Positions 9,407 through 17,208 of a DNA stretch of 64,000 nucleotides are shown in pieces. Within the stretch, counting starts at the first letter, position 1. The number at the start of each line of letters is the position of its first letter. The notes below the pieces were generated by a model that was not told where the DNA came from, ran no database searches, and worked only from the letters and a program-made list of their open reading frames with translations. The stretch covers positions 806,001 to 870,000 of the forward strand of contig CAVPHY010000002.1 in assembly GCA_963704855.1 (NCBI GenBank), given 5' to 3'. The stretch comes from SZUA-36 sp963704855 (GTDB lineage Bacteria; Pseudomonadota; Gammaproteobacteria; Xanthomonadales; SZUA-36). A program made the translations under genes and the position numbers.

Positions 9407-9892
9407 CTAATCGACCGGCGGAACTTCGATAAGCACACCATCCGCACCACCGGCCTGATACCGGTTGGTGCTGATATCGTATTGGATATGTTTACTGCGG
9501 ATGACTTCATCACCCAGCATCAACGTCGCCTCCCCGGACAACACCAGCCTATTGTCAGCGCGAACATACTCCACCTCTGATGCCGAGGCCGTGATCCGGC
9601 CCGCATCGGCGCGGTCAGCCTGGTAAACCGTGAATTGCGCAGGTGTTCCTTCGAGCCAGACCCGGTCCGGCTTATCCGGGCTGCCATAAACGGTCGCTGT
9701 CGCAGCGGTCAGTTGCCAGTCGTCGCTCTGCATCCGGAAATGTCCCAAAAAATGAAGGATATCCGCCTGCTCATCCTCATGGGCCTCGTCTGCGCTTATA
9801 CTGACCATGTCAAACGCACCCTCACCCAGGGGCGCCGCAATGCAGGGAGCACAGGTGAAAGTCAACAAGCAGCATAAAACCGTTTTATTCAT
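9407..9892 (-). CDS. lptA: LptA/OstA-like periplasmic lipid-transport protein
   Basis: A signal peptide (MNKTVLCCLLTFTCAPCIA) is followed by an OstA-type beta-jellyroll of about 130 residues: ISADEAHEDEQADILHFLGHFRM, then AATATVYG, ASEVEYVRADNRLVLSGEATL and SKHIQYDISTNRY. This repeat of short strands forms the LptA bridge that carries lipopolysaccharide through the periplasm. It is divergent from lptF with only 51 bases between the two starts, so promoters overlap. In most gammaproteobacteria lptA lies with lptC and lptB beside kdsC and rpoN, not next to lptFG, so this placement is unusual. It may be a second LptA serving a different lipid, for example the sphingolipid encoded around it (inference). 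The length of 161 residues is normal for the family. Confidence 0.72.
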   Translation of the reverse strand: MNKTVLCCLLTFTCAPCIAAPLGEGAFDMVSISADEAHEDEQADILHFLGHFRMQSDDWQLTAATATVYGSPDKPDRVWLEGTPAQFTVYQADRADAGRITASASEVEYVRADNRLVLSGEATLMLGDEVIRSKHIQYDISTNRYQAGGADGVLIEVPPVD

Positions 9893-9943
9893 ATTTAATT
9901 AAGATGCACTAAACTGGCCACATGATCATAGCAAGTACCAGCG

Positions 9944-11065
9944 ATGACAATGTCAAAAAAAGCTTTAATCCAGGAAATCAGCGTAGCTAAAAGAATCATC
10001 GATCACTACCTGATCCGGGAGGTGACCCAGCCATTCGTGTCCATTTTTACGGCACTCGTTGTCATATTTATCACCTTCAGTTTGAGCCGCTTCCTGGTGG
10101 ACGCCGATGCAGGCTTATTGCAACCGGCTGAAGTCGCCAGGCTGACGCTGTTCAAATCCATTATTTCACTTGATGTCCTGCTGCCGCTTAGCCTGTTCCT
10201 GGGCATCATGACCGGGCTCGGGCGCCTCTACACCGACTCCGAGATCTACGCCATGCGTGCCAGCGGCATCAGCGAAGCGAGCCTGTTACGCCCCCTGATG
10301 CGGCTTGCACTGGTGCTGGCAGTGTTGGTGGCCACACTGTCTGCCTGGGCACGGCCATGGGCCTATGCGCAATCCTTTGAAATCAAGGCTAGGGCCGAGG
10401 CCTCGGCGGAAACCGGACGGATACGGGAGGCGCGGTTTTACGATTTTGGCAAGAACAGGCAAACGGTTTTCATAGAGCGCATTGCCGAAAACGGCCGTGA
10501 CCTCAAGGGGATTTTCATACGCACCCGCAAAGGCGACGACCTCCAGGTTATCACTGCCGCTGAGGGTGAGTTTGAATACTTCCACAAACCCATGCTTCAC
10601 CGCCTGAGGCTTGATGACGCCCGCATACTTAAAAAAGTACAGGATGGCGCTGATCTTTCAGGGCAGTTTGGCAGCTTTACGCTGTACCTGCCTGCGCGGA
10701 GCCCGAAACCTCCGGGTTACAGGGTTAAATCGGCCTCAACCAACAGCCTGAGACAGTCTTCCGATCCGGTTGAACGTGCGGAGTTCCAGTGGCGTATGTC
10801 TACGCCGGTTTCTGCGCTGTTGCTGGCCTTGGCAGCCATCCCGTTGAGCCGCAGCCGCCCCAGGCAGGGCCGTTATGCAAAGATGTTGATGGCCCTCGGT
10901 ATTTACGCGATTTACTTCAACCTGCTCGATGTAAGCCGCAGCTGGGTGGAACAGGGAAGCAGTACTTACATCTGGTGGGTTCCCGGCCTGCTTTCATTGG
11001 TGGTTGCAGTCCTGTATGTACCGGCAATCCTGAAAATCAGAAAGGATAAACGTGCTCAGGATTGA
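9944..11065 (+). CDS. lptF: LptF, permease subunit of the Lpt lipid exporter
   Basis: The 373-residue protein has the YjgP/YjgQ (LptF/LptG) layout: an N-terminal segment RIIDHYLIREVTQPF, three transmembrane helices (for example VSIFTALVVIFITFSLSRFLV and FLGIMTGLGRLYTDSEIYAMRASGIS), a periplasmic jellyroll domain of about 140 residues, and three further helices (PVSALLLALAAIPLSRSRPRQGRY). The conserved DSE/RASGIS loop contacts the LptB ATPase. Together with LptG it extracts a lipid from the inner membrane. A second ATG at 9950 is also possible. The stop overlaps the start of lptG by 14 bases, so they are translationally coupled. No pepA, the usual neighbour, is present. Whether this is the housekeeping copy or a dedicated second copy cannot be decided in this window. 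Confidence 0.88.
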   Translation: MTMSKKALIQEISVAKRIIDHYLIREVTQPFVSIFTALVVIFITFSLSRFLVDADAGLLQPAEVARLTLFKSIISLDVLLPLSLFLGIMTGLGRLYTDSEIYAMRASGISEASLLRPLMRLALVLAVLVATLSAWARPWAYAQSFEIKARAEASAETGRIREARFYDFGKNRQTVFIERIAENGRDLKGIFIRTRKGDDLQVITAAEGEFEYFHKPMLHRLRLDDARILKKVQDGADLSGQFGSFTLYLPARSPKPPGYRVKSASTNSLRQSSDPVERAEFQWRMSTPVSALLLALAAIPLSRSRPRQGRYAKMLMALGIYAIYFNLLDVSRSWVEQGSSTYIWWVPGLLSLVVAVLYVPAILKIRKDKRAQD

Positions 11066-12125
11066 TCGTTACATCATGACGCAGTTCGTGAGCGGTATCA
11101 TTCCGGTATTGCTTTTACTGCTGGCCCTGTTCAGTTTCATGGCGCTGGCCGAAGAACTGGAAGAGGTCGGCAGCGGCAGTTTTACGCTGGCCGATGCCCT
11201 GATGGTCGTATTCCTCACTTCCCCCAAGCGCATCGTTGAATTGCTGCCGGTCACCGCACTGCTGGGTGGTCTGATCGGTCTGGGTGCGATGGCCAATCAC
11301 CGTGAACTCATCGCGATCCGCACCATCGGTATATCAAAGCAACGCATTGGACAGACGGTCGCGGTGCTCGCTGTATTCCTGGGTATTTTTATAACCGCAT
11401 TACAGTTTTTCGTGGTACCCGGGTTTGAACGCGAAGCGGCCAGCCTGCGTGCGCAGGCATCGCAAAACACGGAAGTCAGTGCGGGCGACTCAGGTGCGAT
11501 CTGGACCCGCAACGACACCCATTTTATTCGAGTCAACCGTGTGCGGTCTGACCGGACACTGGCTGATATTGAAATCTACACGACCGATGCGCAGGGCCGC
11601 CTCACCCAGTTGATCCAGGCGGCAAGTGCACTCTACATCGAGCAGGAAAACTGGCTGTTGATCGATGTGCTGGAAAGCCGTTTTGAGGGTGAGCAGGTGC
11701 TCGATACAAAGCGGGCCAACATGCACTGGGATGCATTGCTTTCAGCCGATCAGGCCGCAGCATTGATTCTGCCCCTTGAAGCGCTGGCCCCGAACGACCT
11801 GCTCAAGACCATCGGCAACATGAAGAAAAACCAGCTGGATACCCACCGTTACGAAATCGTGCTCTGGCAGCAGGTCAGCCTGTTACCCAGTTTGCTGGCG
11901 ATGGCGCTGATGTCGTTGCCGTTGCTGCTCGGCTCGGTGCGCACGGTATCAGCCAGTCAACGGGCCTTGACCGGCGGCCTGATCGGCATCGGCTTTTACC
12001 TGTTGCAACAACTAAGTGGCCACCTGGCCGGTATATTCGGGCTGAACCCCTCACTGCTTATCCTGACGCCGCCATTTATCCTGCTGATCATCGCGATCGC
12101 TGCGATTCGGCACCATAAGCTTTAG
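11052..12125 (+). CDS. lptG: LptG, permease subunit of the Lpt lipid exporter
   Basis: The N-terminus LRIDRYIMTQFVSGIIPVLL is typical of LptG. Three helices follow, with PKRIVELLPVTALLGGLIGLGAMANHRELIAIRTIGIS carrying the LptB-contacting loop. The periplasmic jellyroll (about residues 130-250) includes WTRNDTHFIRVNRV, and the C-terminal helices contain LASMALMSLPLLLGSVR-like sequence and LTGGLIGIGFYLLQQLSGHLAG. It pairs with LptF in the inner membrane, with LptB in the cytoplasm and LptC/LptA in the periplasm. It is the last gene of the two-gene operon and converges, 9 bases away, on a metallophosphoesterase gene. Confidence 0.88.
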   Translation: MLRIDRYIMTQFVSGIIPVLLLLLALFSFMALAEELEEVGSGSFTLADALMVVFLTSPKRIVELLPVTALLGGLIGLGAMANHRELIAIRTIGISKQRIGQTVAVLAVFLGIFITALQFFVVPGFEREAASLRAQASQNTEVSAGDSGAIWTRNDTHFIRVNRVRSDRTLADIEIYTTDAQGRLTQLIQAASALYIEQENWLLIDVLESRFEGEQVLDTKRANMHWDALLSADQAAALILPLEALAPNDLLKTIGNMKKNQLDTHRYEIVLWQQVSLLPSLLAMALMSLPLLLGSVRTVSASQRALTGGLIGIGFYLLQQLSGHLAGIFGLNPSLLILTPPFILLIIAIAAIRHHKL

Positions 12126-12134
12126 TGAATAATA

Positions 12135-13028
12135 CTATTTTGCTAGCTGCCAGCTTTGCTCATCGATCGTGACAAATGCCAGTTCTCCCCCGGTCTCGAT
12201 AGCACACGTTTTTAGACGCATGCGAAGCACCCGCTCATGCCCTTTATCCTCGATATCTATCACGCGATACGAGGCATCGCTGACACTGGATGCTGCCGCA
12301 GTACAGTAAATCCGCGTGTCCCCCCATTGCTGGTCGCGGTTATAGTGCAGATGTCCGTAAAAGATCAAGACCGGTGGATATGGCTTCAATACGGCCTGCA
12401 GTTTCGAGGCGTCGCTGAGTGCCTTGCGCCAATTGGTCATACCAGGCAATGGCGGGTGGTGGATCAACAAAACCACCTGTTGCCCTTCCGCGGCGGCCTT
12501 TTTCAGCAATCCACCCAGCTTTTGTAACTGCTCATCGCCCAGCTTCCCGCTGGCCATGAATACCGGTGTAACGCAGGCAGTTGAAAGCCCGATTAAACTG
12601 AGTTTGCCCAGTTTACGAACAACAGGAAATTGATCTGCAGGCTGGAATGGATTCGAAGACCCCTCCGACTGAAAAAGATACTCTGACCATGCCTTGAAGA
12701 CCGCGTCGGCACTTCCATTGCTGTAAATATCATGATTACCCGGCACCAGCATGACTTGCCCGGGCGGGCCCAGCGCGGTAAGCCATTGGGTGGCTTGCGC
12801 TATCTCGGTTTCCAGACCGATATGAACCAGGTCACCGGTCAGCAGAATCTGATCAGCATTTTCCGCGCGGACCGCATCCGCCAGTTTATCGAGTACTGCG
12901 CGCAAATAGTGCTTGCGCCGGTTTTTGCGCCAGGACAGGTAGCCGGACCAGCGCTTGCCGCGGAGTTCTGAAAGCTTTATACCATCCAGCGTACTTAAAT
13001 GAGGATCGGTCAGGTGAACTAAACGCAT
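12135..13028 (-). CDS. Calcineurin-like metallophosphoesterase
   Basis: All blocks of the calcineurin-like phosphoesterase fold are present: HLTDPHLS, ILLTGDLVHIG, VPGNHD, LLIHHPPLP and YGHLHYN. These supply the Asp, His and Asn ligands of the two-metal centre. The 297 residues fit the cAMP phosphodiesterase (CpdA)-like or LpxH-like branches, but the spacing does not let me choose. There is no signal peptide, so it is cytoplasmic. It could remove a phosphate from a lipid or nucleotide intermediate made by the surrounding genes. It converges with lptG and is divergent from the next gene at 13242. Confidence 0.8.
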   Translation of the reverse strand: MRLVHLTDPHLSTLDGIKLSELRGKRWSGYLSWRKNRRKHYLRAVLDKLADAVRAENADQILLTGDLVHIGLETEIAQATQWLTALGPPGQVMLVPGNHDIYSNGSADAVFKAWSEYLFQSEGSSNPFQPADQFPVVRKLGKLSLIGLSTACVTPVFMASGKLGDEQLQKLGGLLKKAAAEGQQVVLLIHHPPLPGMTNWRKALSDASKLQAVLKPYPPVLIFYGHLHYNRDQQWGDTRIYCTAAASSVSDASYRVIDIEDKGHERVLRMRLKTCAIETGGELAFVTIDEQSWQLAK

Positions 13029-13241
13029 ACAAACACATACCTGTCTTTGCTGATGTTTACGGCACTGTCTATAATCCGGTCTTGCATGGACACTTTATAC
13101 CGCCAGGCGGTTTTCTCAGCATTAATCCGGGTTGCAATATACCATGACCATTTACACGCCTGTTTCTGAAATTCGCCCGAATGCAAAGTAATCACCGATC
13201 GATCATGCTGATAAGCCCGCATACCCGGGTGTGGTGAAGAC

Positions 13242-14159
13242 ATGCAAACCAAACCCCAGGCAGATCCAGAGCAGCACTCCAGCATCCAGCCCTTGCTAGA
13301 TGAGATCAGGCAGAAACACGGCGATGCCTTGCTGGCCATACTGGTTTATGGGTCCTGGCTACGCGGCAAACGCGATACCATGCTGGATTTTTATGTGCTG
13401 GTGGATGGTTACCAGACACTGGATTCCGCCTGGCAAGGCTGGATGTGCCGCCTGCTGCCCCCCAACGTCTACCACATTCACCACAAACATGACGAACAGC
13501 AAGCGGAAGGTACAGAGCTACGCGCCAAGTACGCACTGTTGACGCTCAGCCGTTTTCGCAAAGCCATGCAACACGATTTTCACTCCTATTTCTGGGCACG
13601 CTTCGCGCAGCCCTGCGAAATCCTCTATGTACGGGATGATCTGACACGTGAGTTATTGAGCAGAGCCTTGCACACCGCAGCGACCACGTTTGTGCAGCGT
13701 GTATTACCCGCCATGGGTGACCAATTCAGCAGTGCTGACCTATGGACGCGGGGTCTGGCGCTCACCTACCAGTGTGAACTGCGTACCGAGAGCAGCAACC
13801 GGGGTGAATCCATTTACGAGTTTGACCCGGCCTATTATGACGGCGTAACCAACGCCTACGCGCTTAACAACACCTCGCTTTCAAACGAAGGAAGCCTGTA
13901 TGCCAACCGGAGCGGTCGCATTGCCAGGAGGCTGTCGCCGTTAACCTGGTGGCTGCGGCGCGTGCAGGGCAAAGTGCTATCGGCATTGCGGTTGGTGAAG
14001 GCAGCCTTCACATTCAATGAGCCGCTGGAATACCTGCTATGGAAAATTGAACGCCATTCCGGTATCTACATCGAGCCGACTCAGCGTCAACTCAAACACC
14101 CGCTGATCTTCGCCTGGCCGCTGTTGTGGAAACTTTACAGGCGGGGTGCGTTTCGTTAA
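13242..14159 (+). CDS. Nucleotidyltransferase-fold protein (Tam41-like resemblance)
   Basis: Residues about 30-55 read LLAILVYGSWLRGKRDTMLD, followed by FYVLVDGY: the YGS...D.YVLVD pattern is that of a pol-beta-type nucleotidyltransferase, and the arrangement resembles Tam41, a CDP-diacylglycerol synthase. The rest of the 305 residues is alpha-helical and basic at the end (WPLLWKLYRRGAFR), which suits a membrane-surface enzyme. The role is not established; if it is Tam41-like it would make a CDP-activated lipid, giving a third nucleotidyltransferase in this lipid region. It is divergent from the phosphoesterase gene, with 213 bases between them in which I see no other gene. The structured cassette at 14202-14505 lies just downstream. 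Confidence 0.55.
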   Translation: MQTKPQADPEQHSSIQPLLDEIRQKHGDALLAILVYGSWLRGKRDTMLDFYVLVDGYQTLDSAWQGWMCRLLPPNVYHIHHKHDEQQAEGTELRAKYALLTLSRFRKAMQHDFHSYFWARFAQPCEILYVRDDLTRELLSRALHTAATTFVQRVLPAMGDQFSSADLWTRGLALTYQCELRTESSNRGESIYEFDPAYYDGVTNAYALNNTSLSNEGSLYANRSGRIARRLSPLTWWLRRVQGKVLSALRLVKAAFTFNEPLEYLLWKIERHSGIYIEPTQRQLKHPLIFAWPLLWKLYRRGAFR

Positions 14160-14201
14160 CGGGAATCGCGCTTTTTTCCAGGTTTTGAATGGTGGTGGGG
14201 C

Positions 14202-14308
14202 CGCTGGGGTGGGTAGTTACTTCCGGGACGCGCTAGTCACATCCATGTGGCGCTCGATACTCGGCTTCCTGCCTCGTACGGTCCCGGAACCAACTACCCG
14301 CCCCAGCG
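14202..14308 (-). repeat. Cassette A, left half: 28-nt inverted repeat enclosing GGA hairpins (minus sense)
   Basis: The arms 14202-14229 and 14281-14308 are complementary at 25 of 28 positions and enclose 51 bases. Inside, read on the minus strand, lie CACATGGATGTG (14238-14249) and GGCAGGAAGCC (14263-14273), small hairpins with GGA in the apex. The element lies in a 516-base gap between two convergent genes, 42 bases after the nucleotidyltransferase stop. No convincing gene is present in the gap; short open frames across it follow the repeats and are not gene-like. Its partner with opposite orientation is at 14374-14505. Confidence 0.75.
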
Positions 14309-14373
14309 TCCGGCATACGCCGTGCATAGCTTTCAGAAACCATTGACCTGCGGTTTTGCACAAAGCCGAGGGG

Positions 14374-14505
14374 GTGTGGGGTCTTGATTCAGGACCTTTA
14401 TGTTCAGGATGAACGGTACTTCGCGATAGAGCACATGGATGTGCGGCGCGAAGCCTCGCTGAGACCACCCATTTTTTCATCGTGTCCTGAAGCAAGACAC
14501 CACAT
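14374..14505 (+). repeat. Cassette A, right half: 22-nt inverted repeat enclosing GGA hairpins (plus sense)
   Basis: The arms 14374-14395 and 14484-14505 are complementary at 19 of 22 positions. Between them, on the plus strand, are GTTCAGGATGAAC (14402-14414, a 4-bp stem with an AGGAT loop) and GCACATGGATGTGC (14431-14444), the latter within a larger TTCGCG/CGCGAA stem (14420-14425 and 14447-14452). The left arm itself contains TTCAGGAC. CAGGA(U/C) in a hairpin loop is the repeat of CsrB-type RNAs that bind CsrA. From 14506 to 14675 I see no gene or further element. Confidence 0.75.
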
Positions 14506-14675
14506 CACCTTGGCTTCCACAACCGATCAACGGAATTCAGTAGACGTGCCCCGAAGTAAGGTACTGCATGGCCTCGGCGCCCACACAAAGTGCGAATCAC
14601 ATTCAAGTGCAAGCAGTGTCCAATCAGGGCTCTTACTTGAACTTCTGGGACATTAAACTAAGCGAGACAGTAGGT

Positions 14676-15854
14676 TTACGATCGTTTTAAAGCCGCAAAT
14701 TTTTCAATTATCGTACCGATCTGTTCAGGCGTGTGCGCCGCGCTGATACTGCAGCGCAGAAAACTTCCACCGCCCGGGGTGGCAGGCGGCAGCATCATGT
14801 TGACGTATACACCGGCTTCCAGCAGTTGATTCCACTGGGCGAGTGCCGTTTCCCTGTCCTGGCAACGGACCGCTATGACCGGGCTGACTTCGGGGCCCAG
14901 TTCGAAGCCCAGGTCCTGCAAGCCCTTGTAAAGACGTTTCGCGTTTGCCCACAGGGTCTCTTTCAGCTCCGGCCGCGTACGCAATTGCTTAAGTGCTTCA
15001 CGCGTCGTCGCCATCACGGCCGGGCTTGGGGATGCGGTGAACATGAATGGCCGGGATACATAGCGGAACAAACCCAGTACATCGTGGTTGCTGACACAGA
15101 ACCCGCCCATCGCACCGAGGCTTTTGCTGAAGGTTCCGACGGTAAAATCAACCTTGTCCAGGACACCCTGCGCTTCCGCCACACCGCAGCCGCGTTCACC
15201 AAAAACACCCAGGGAATGCGCCTCATCGACCAGCAGGCTGGCGCCGTAGCGTTCCTTGATTGCTACGATTTCCTTCAGCGGCGCACAATCACCCAGGACG
15301 CTGTACATACCCTCTATCACGATCAGGCAACGGTCTGCGCGGTCACCCAGGCGGGCCATGCGGCGCTCGAGGCTTTGTACATCATTGTGTTTGAAGCGGT
15401 AGATATCCGCTTCGCTCATTCGACAGCCATCGTAAAGACTGGCGTGGGCGTCTGAATCAAGCAACACGGCGTCGCCTTTACCCAGTAGCGCACTCAGCAC
15501 ACCGAGATTGGCGGCATAACCGGTTGAAAACACCATGGCATTTGAGCAGCTAAAAAAATCGGCCAGCTCCGCTTCAAGCGCACCGTGTGAAGCATAGCTG
15601 CCATTGGCCATACGGGAACCGGTGGTGCCGGTGCCCTGTGATTGCAAAGCGCCGACACCGGCGGCAATACAAGCGGGGTCGAATGTCAGGCCCAGGTAGT
15701 TATTGGTACCCGCAAGCGTGGTTACGCGCCCCTCTACGACACCTTCGGTGGCCGAGTTGAGTTTATCGAACACGACACGGGTCGGGTCCTTACCGGCATC
15801 GGCCAGGCCTGATTTCAGCTGCTTCGCAACGGCGAACTTTTCAAGAAGTGACAT
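14676..15854 (-). CDS. spt: Serine palmitoyltransferase-like alpha-oxoamine synthase
   Basis: This PLP enzyme of 392 residues belongs to the AOS family (serine palmitoyltransferase, KBL, AONS). Visible are GTNNYLGLT, GTGTTGSRMANGS, DSDAHASLYDG, VIEGMYSVLGD, LLVDEAHSLGVFG and the PLP lysine K244 in TFSKSLGAMGG. Serine palmitoyltransferase condenses L-serine with an acyl thioester to 3-ketosphinganine, the first step of sphingolipid synthesis. The assignment over KBL or AONS rests on neighbours: 6 bases upstream is a dedicated acyl carrier protein, then a CerR-like reductase and an acyl-AMP ligase, the gene set described for Caulobacter. An N-terminal extension of about 45 residues before the core fits SPT-type members. 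It is the last gene of the operon; cassette A follows 3' of it. Confidence 0.82.
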   Translation of the reverse strand: MSLLEKFAVAKQLKSGLADAGKDPTRVVFDKLNSATEGVVEGRVTTLAGTNNYLGLTFDPACIAAGVGALQSQGTGTTGSRMANGSYASHGALEAELADFFSCSNAMVFSTGYAANLGVLSALLGKGDAVLLDSDAHASLYDGCRMSEADIYRFKHNDVQSLERRMARLGDRADRCLIVIEGMYSVLGDCAPLKEIVAIKERYGASLLVDEAHSLGVFGERGCGVAEAQGVLDKVDFTVGTFSKSLGAMGGFCVSNHDVLGLFRYVSRPFMFTASPSPAVMATTREALKQLRTRPELKETLWANAKRLYKGLQDLGFELGPEVSPVIAVRCQDRETALAQWNQLLEAGVYVNMMLPPATPGGGSFLRCSISAAHTPEQIGTIIEKFAALKRS

Positions 15855-15860
15855 GACCGG

Positions 15861-16133
15861 TCAGTCCGGGTGCGCCGCAATAACTACACCGGCGAGGTCG
15901 TTGATGGTGTGGATATTTGAGAGACTGTCGAGATCAACGGCGATGTCGTAATGATCTTCCACCTCCAGCATAAATTCCATTACCTGGAAGGAGTCCAGTT
16001 GTAACTCGGTCACCATGTTGGTATTAGCGGTTATCTTCTTGTTGCTGGAGGATGAGCCTGCCCAGTTATTCTTGAGGTATCTGGTCAGGATTTCAGCGAG
16101 TTTTTCACCCACTGCTTCGGTTGTATTGGTCAT
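15861..16133 (-). CDS. Acyl carrier protein of the sphingolipid operon
   Basis: This 90-residue protein has the ACP four-helix pattern. Serine 48 in TELQLDSFQVMEFMLEVEDHY is the phosphopantetheine attachment site (LDS in place of the usual DSL). The start is supported by GGAG five bases upstream of the ATG. It has a Ser-rich stretch (GSSSSNKK) before helix 2. It likely receives a fatty acid from the acyl-AMP ligase of this operon and presents it to the serine palmitoyltransferase, as proposed for Caulobacter AcpA. The housekeeping fatty-acid ACP usually sits beside fabD/fabG/fabF, so this is a specialised one. Confidence 0.85.
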   Translation of the reverse strand: MTNTTEAVGEKLAEILTRYLKNNWAGSSSSNKKITANTNMVTELQLDSFQVMEFMLEVEDHYDIAVDLDSLSNIHTINDLAGVVIAAHPD

Positions 16134-16212
16134 TCTGACTCCGCCAATTTACGGCTGTATGAAACGGGAATTGTAGCTCAGGAGAGATGCTTTTGCGTTA
16201 AATTTGCGTGAC

Positions 16213-17208
16213 TCAAGTGGATGTGTTTTTGTTGTCTGGCCTGAATAATTGCTGTGCCCCGCGCTTTAGATCCAGTTCTGGCTGCCAACCGGTTGCCTCG
16301 GTAAACGCCCTGTTATCACATAACCATTCGGGCTCGACGAGTTCACGCACTTTGCCGGGTGAAAGCATTGGCGCATAACCCAACAGGCCTGACATCAGCA
16401 GGTTGAGTTTTGCCGCACCACCCAGGATAAAGCGCGGCACTCTCAGCATGCTGAATTTTCCGTCATTGACCGCATTGCCAATGGCGCTCCAGTTATACCC
16501 GTCGGGTGTTCCATCATCGATGGCATAGGTTTCGTGCAGGCACTTTTGCGGTGCGGCAAGCCAGTTGATTACTGCCTTAACCAGGTCATCCACGTGCAGC
16601 AGGGACAAGCGCTGGTCAGCCGGGCCCACGTGCGCAAGCACACCCCGCCGGATCATTTTCAATACCGGCAGCATTTCCCGGTCACCGGGGCCGTAGACCG
16701 CAGGCGGTCGCAATATCGTCCAGGATAACGCCGGATGATCATGCAACAACTGTTCGCCCGCGTATTTGCTGTAAGCGTAGTCGGACAGGTCCGGTTTGCT
16801 CGCGGCCAGTGAGGAAAGAAGTAACAGCGGCGGGGCGTTGTCCGAAAGCTCTAACGCTTCCAGCATGGCCTTGACACCCAAAGTATTCGCAACCGAGAAG
16901 TCCGCAGGCCGACGACCCCTGACGCTACCGGCGCAATAGATCACCGCATCACATCCTGCGACGATACCCGCCAGTTTTTCAACGTCTGTCAGGCCAACGG
17001 GAACCGGCTCACACGCCTGCGATAACCGGCTATCAGTGTGTTTATCCGGACGGATCATCGCACGCACGCGTACGCCCTGCTCCAGCAATGCGGATACCAG
17101 GCGCTGGCCTATAAAGCCTGTAGCGCCGGTAATGAATACGGTTGTGGGGGTCGCCTGCAAATCAGGCGGACAGTTTATCGCCAACCCTGTTCGTCGACTT
17201 CTCAACAT
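16213..17208 (-). CDS. cerR: NAD-dependent epimerase/dehydratase family reductase (CerR-like)
   Basis: An extended short-chain dehydrogenase: VFITGATGFIG (NAD(P) binding) at residues 24-34, the catalytic Tyr144-Lys148 pair in SDYAYSKYAGEQLL, and LRPPAVYGPGDREMLP. In the Caulobacter pathway a protein of this family (CerR) reduces the 3-keto group of the sphingoid base or ceramide. That reaction is inferred from its position between the acyl-AMP ligase and the ACP. The annotated start overlaps the upstream gene by 47 bases; a TTG at 17160, just after the stop of the upstream gene, would give a more natural N-terminus (16 residues shorter). The 79 bases to the ACP gene hold no other frame. Confidence 0.78.
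   Translation of the reverse strand: MLRSRRTGLAINCPPDLQATPTTVFITGATGFIGQRLVSALLEQGVRVRAMIRPDKHTDSRLSQACEPVPVGLTDVEKLAGIVAGCDAVIYCAGSVRGRRPADFSVANTLGVKAMLEALELSDNAPPLLLLSSLAASKPDLSDYAYSKYAGEQLLHDHPALSWTILRPPAVYGPGDREMLPVLKMIRRGVLAHVGPADQRLSLLHVDDLVKAVINWLAAPQKCLHETYAIDDGTPDGYNWSAIGNAVNDGKFSMLRVPRFILGGAAKLNLLMSGLLGYAPMLSPGKVRELVEPEWLCDNRAFTEATGWQPELDLKRGAQQLFRPDNKNTST

Noticed and set aside
13019..13339. 106-codon minus-strand frame upstream of the metallophosphoesterase
   Set aside because: It overlaps the start of the nucleotidyltransferase gene on the other strand and the product is not protein-like.
14217..14656. Two open frames of about 90 codons in the gap after the Tam41-like gene
   Set aside because: They run through the inverted repeats of cassette A and have no protein features; the repeat structure explains the sequence.
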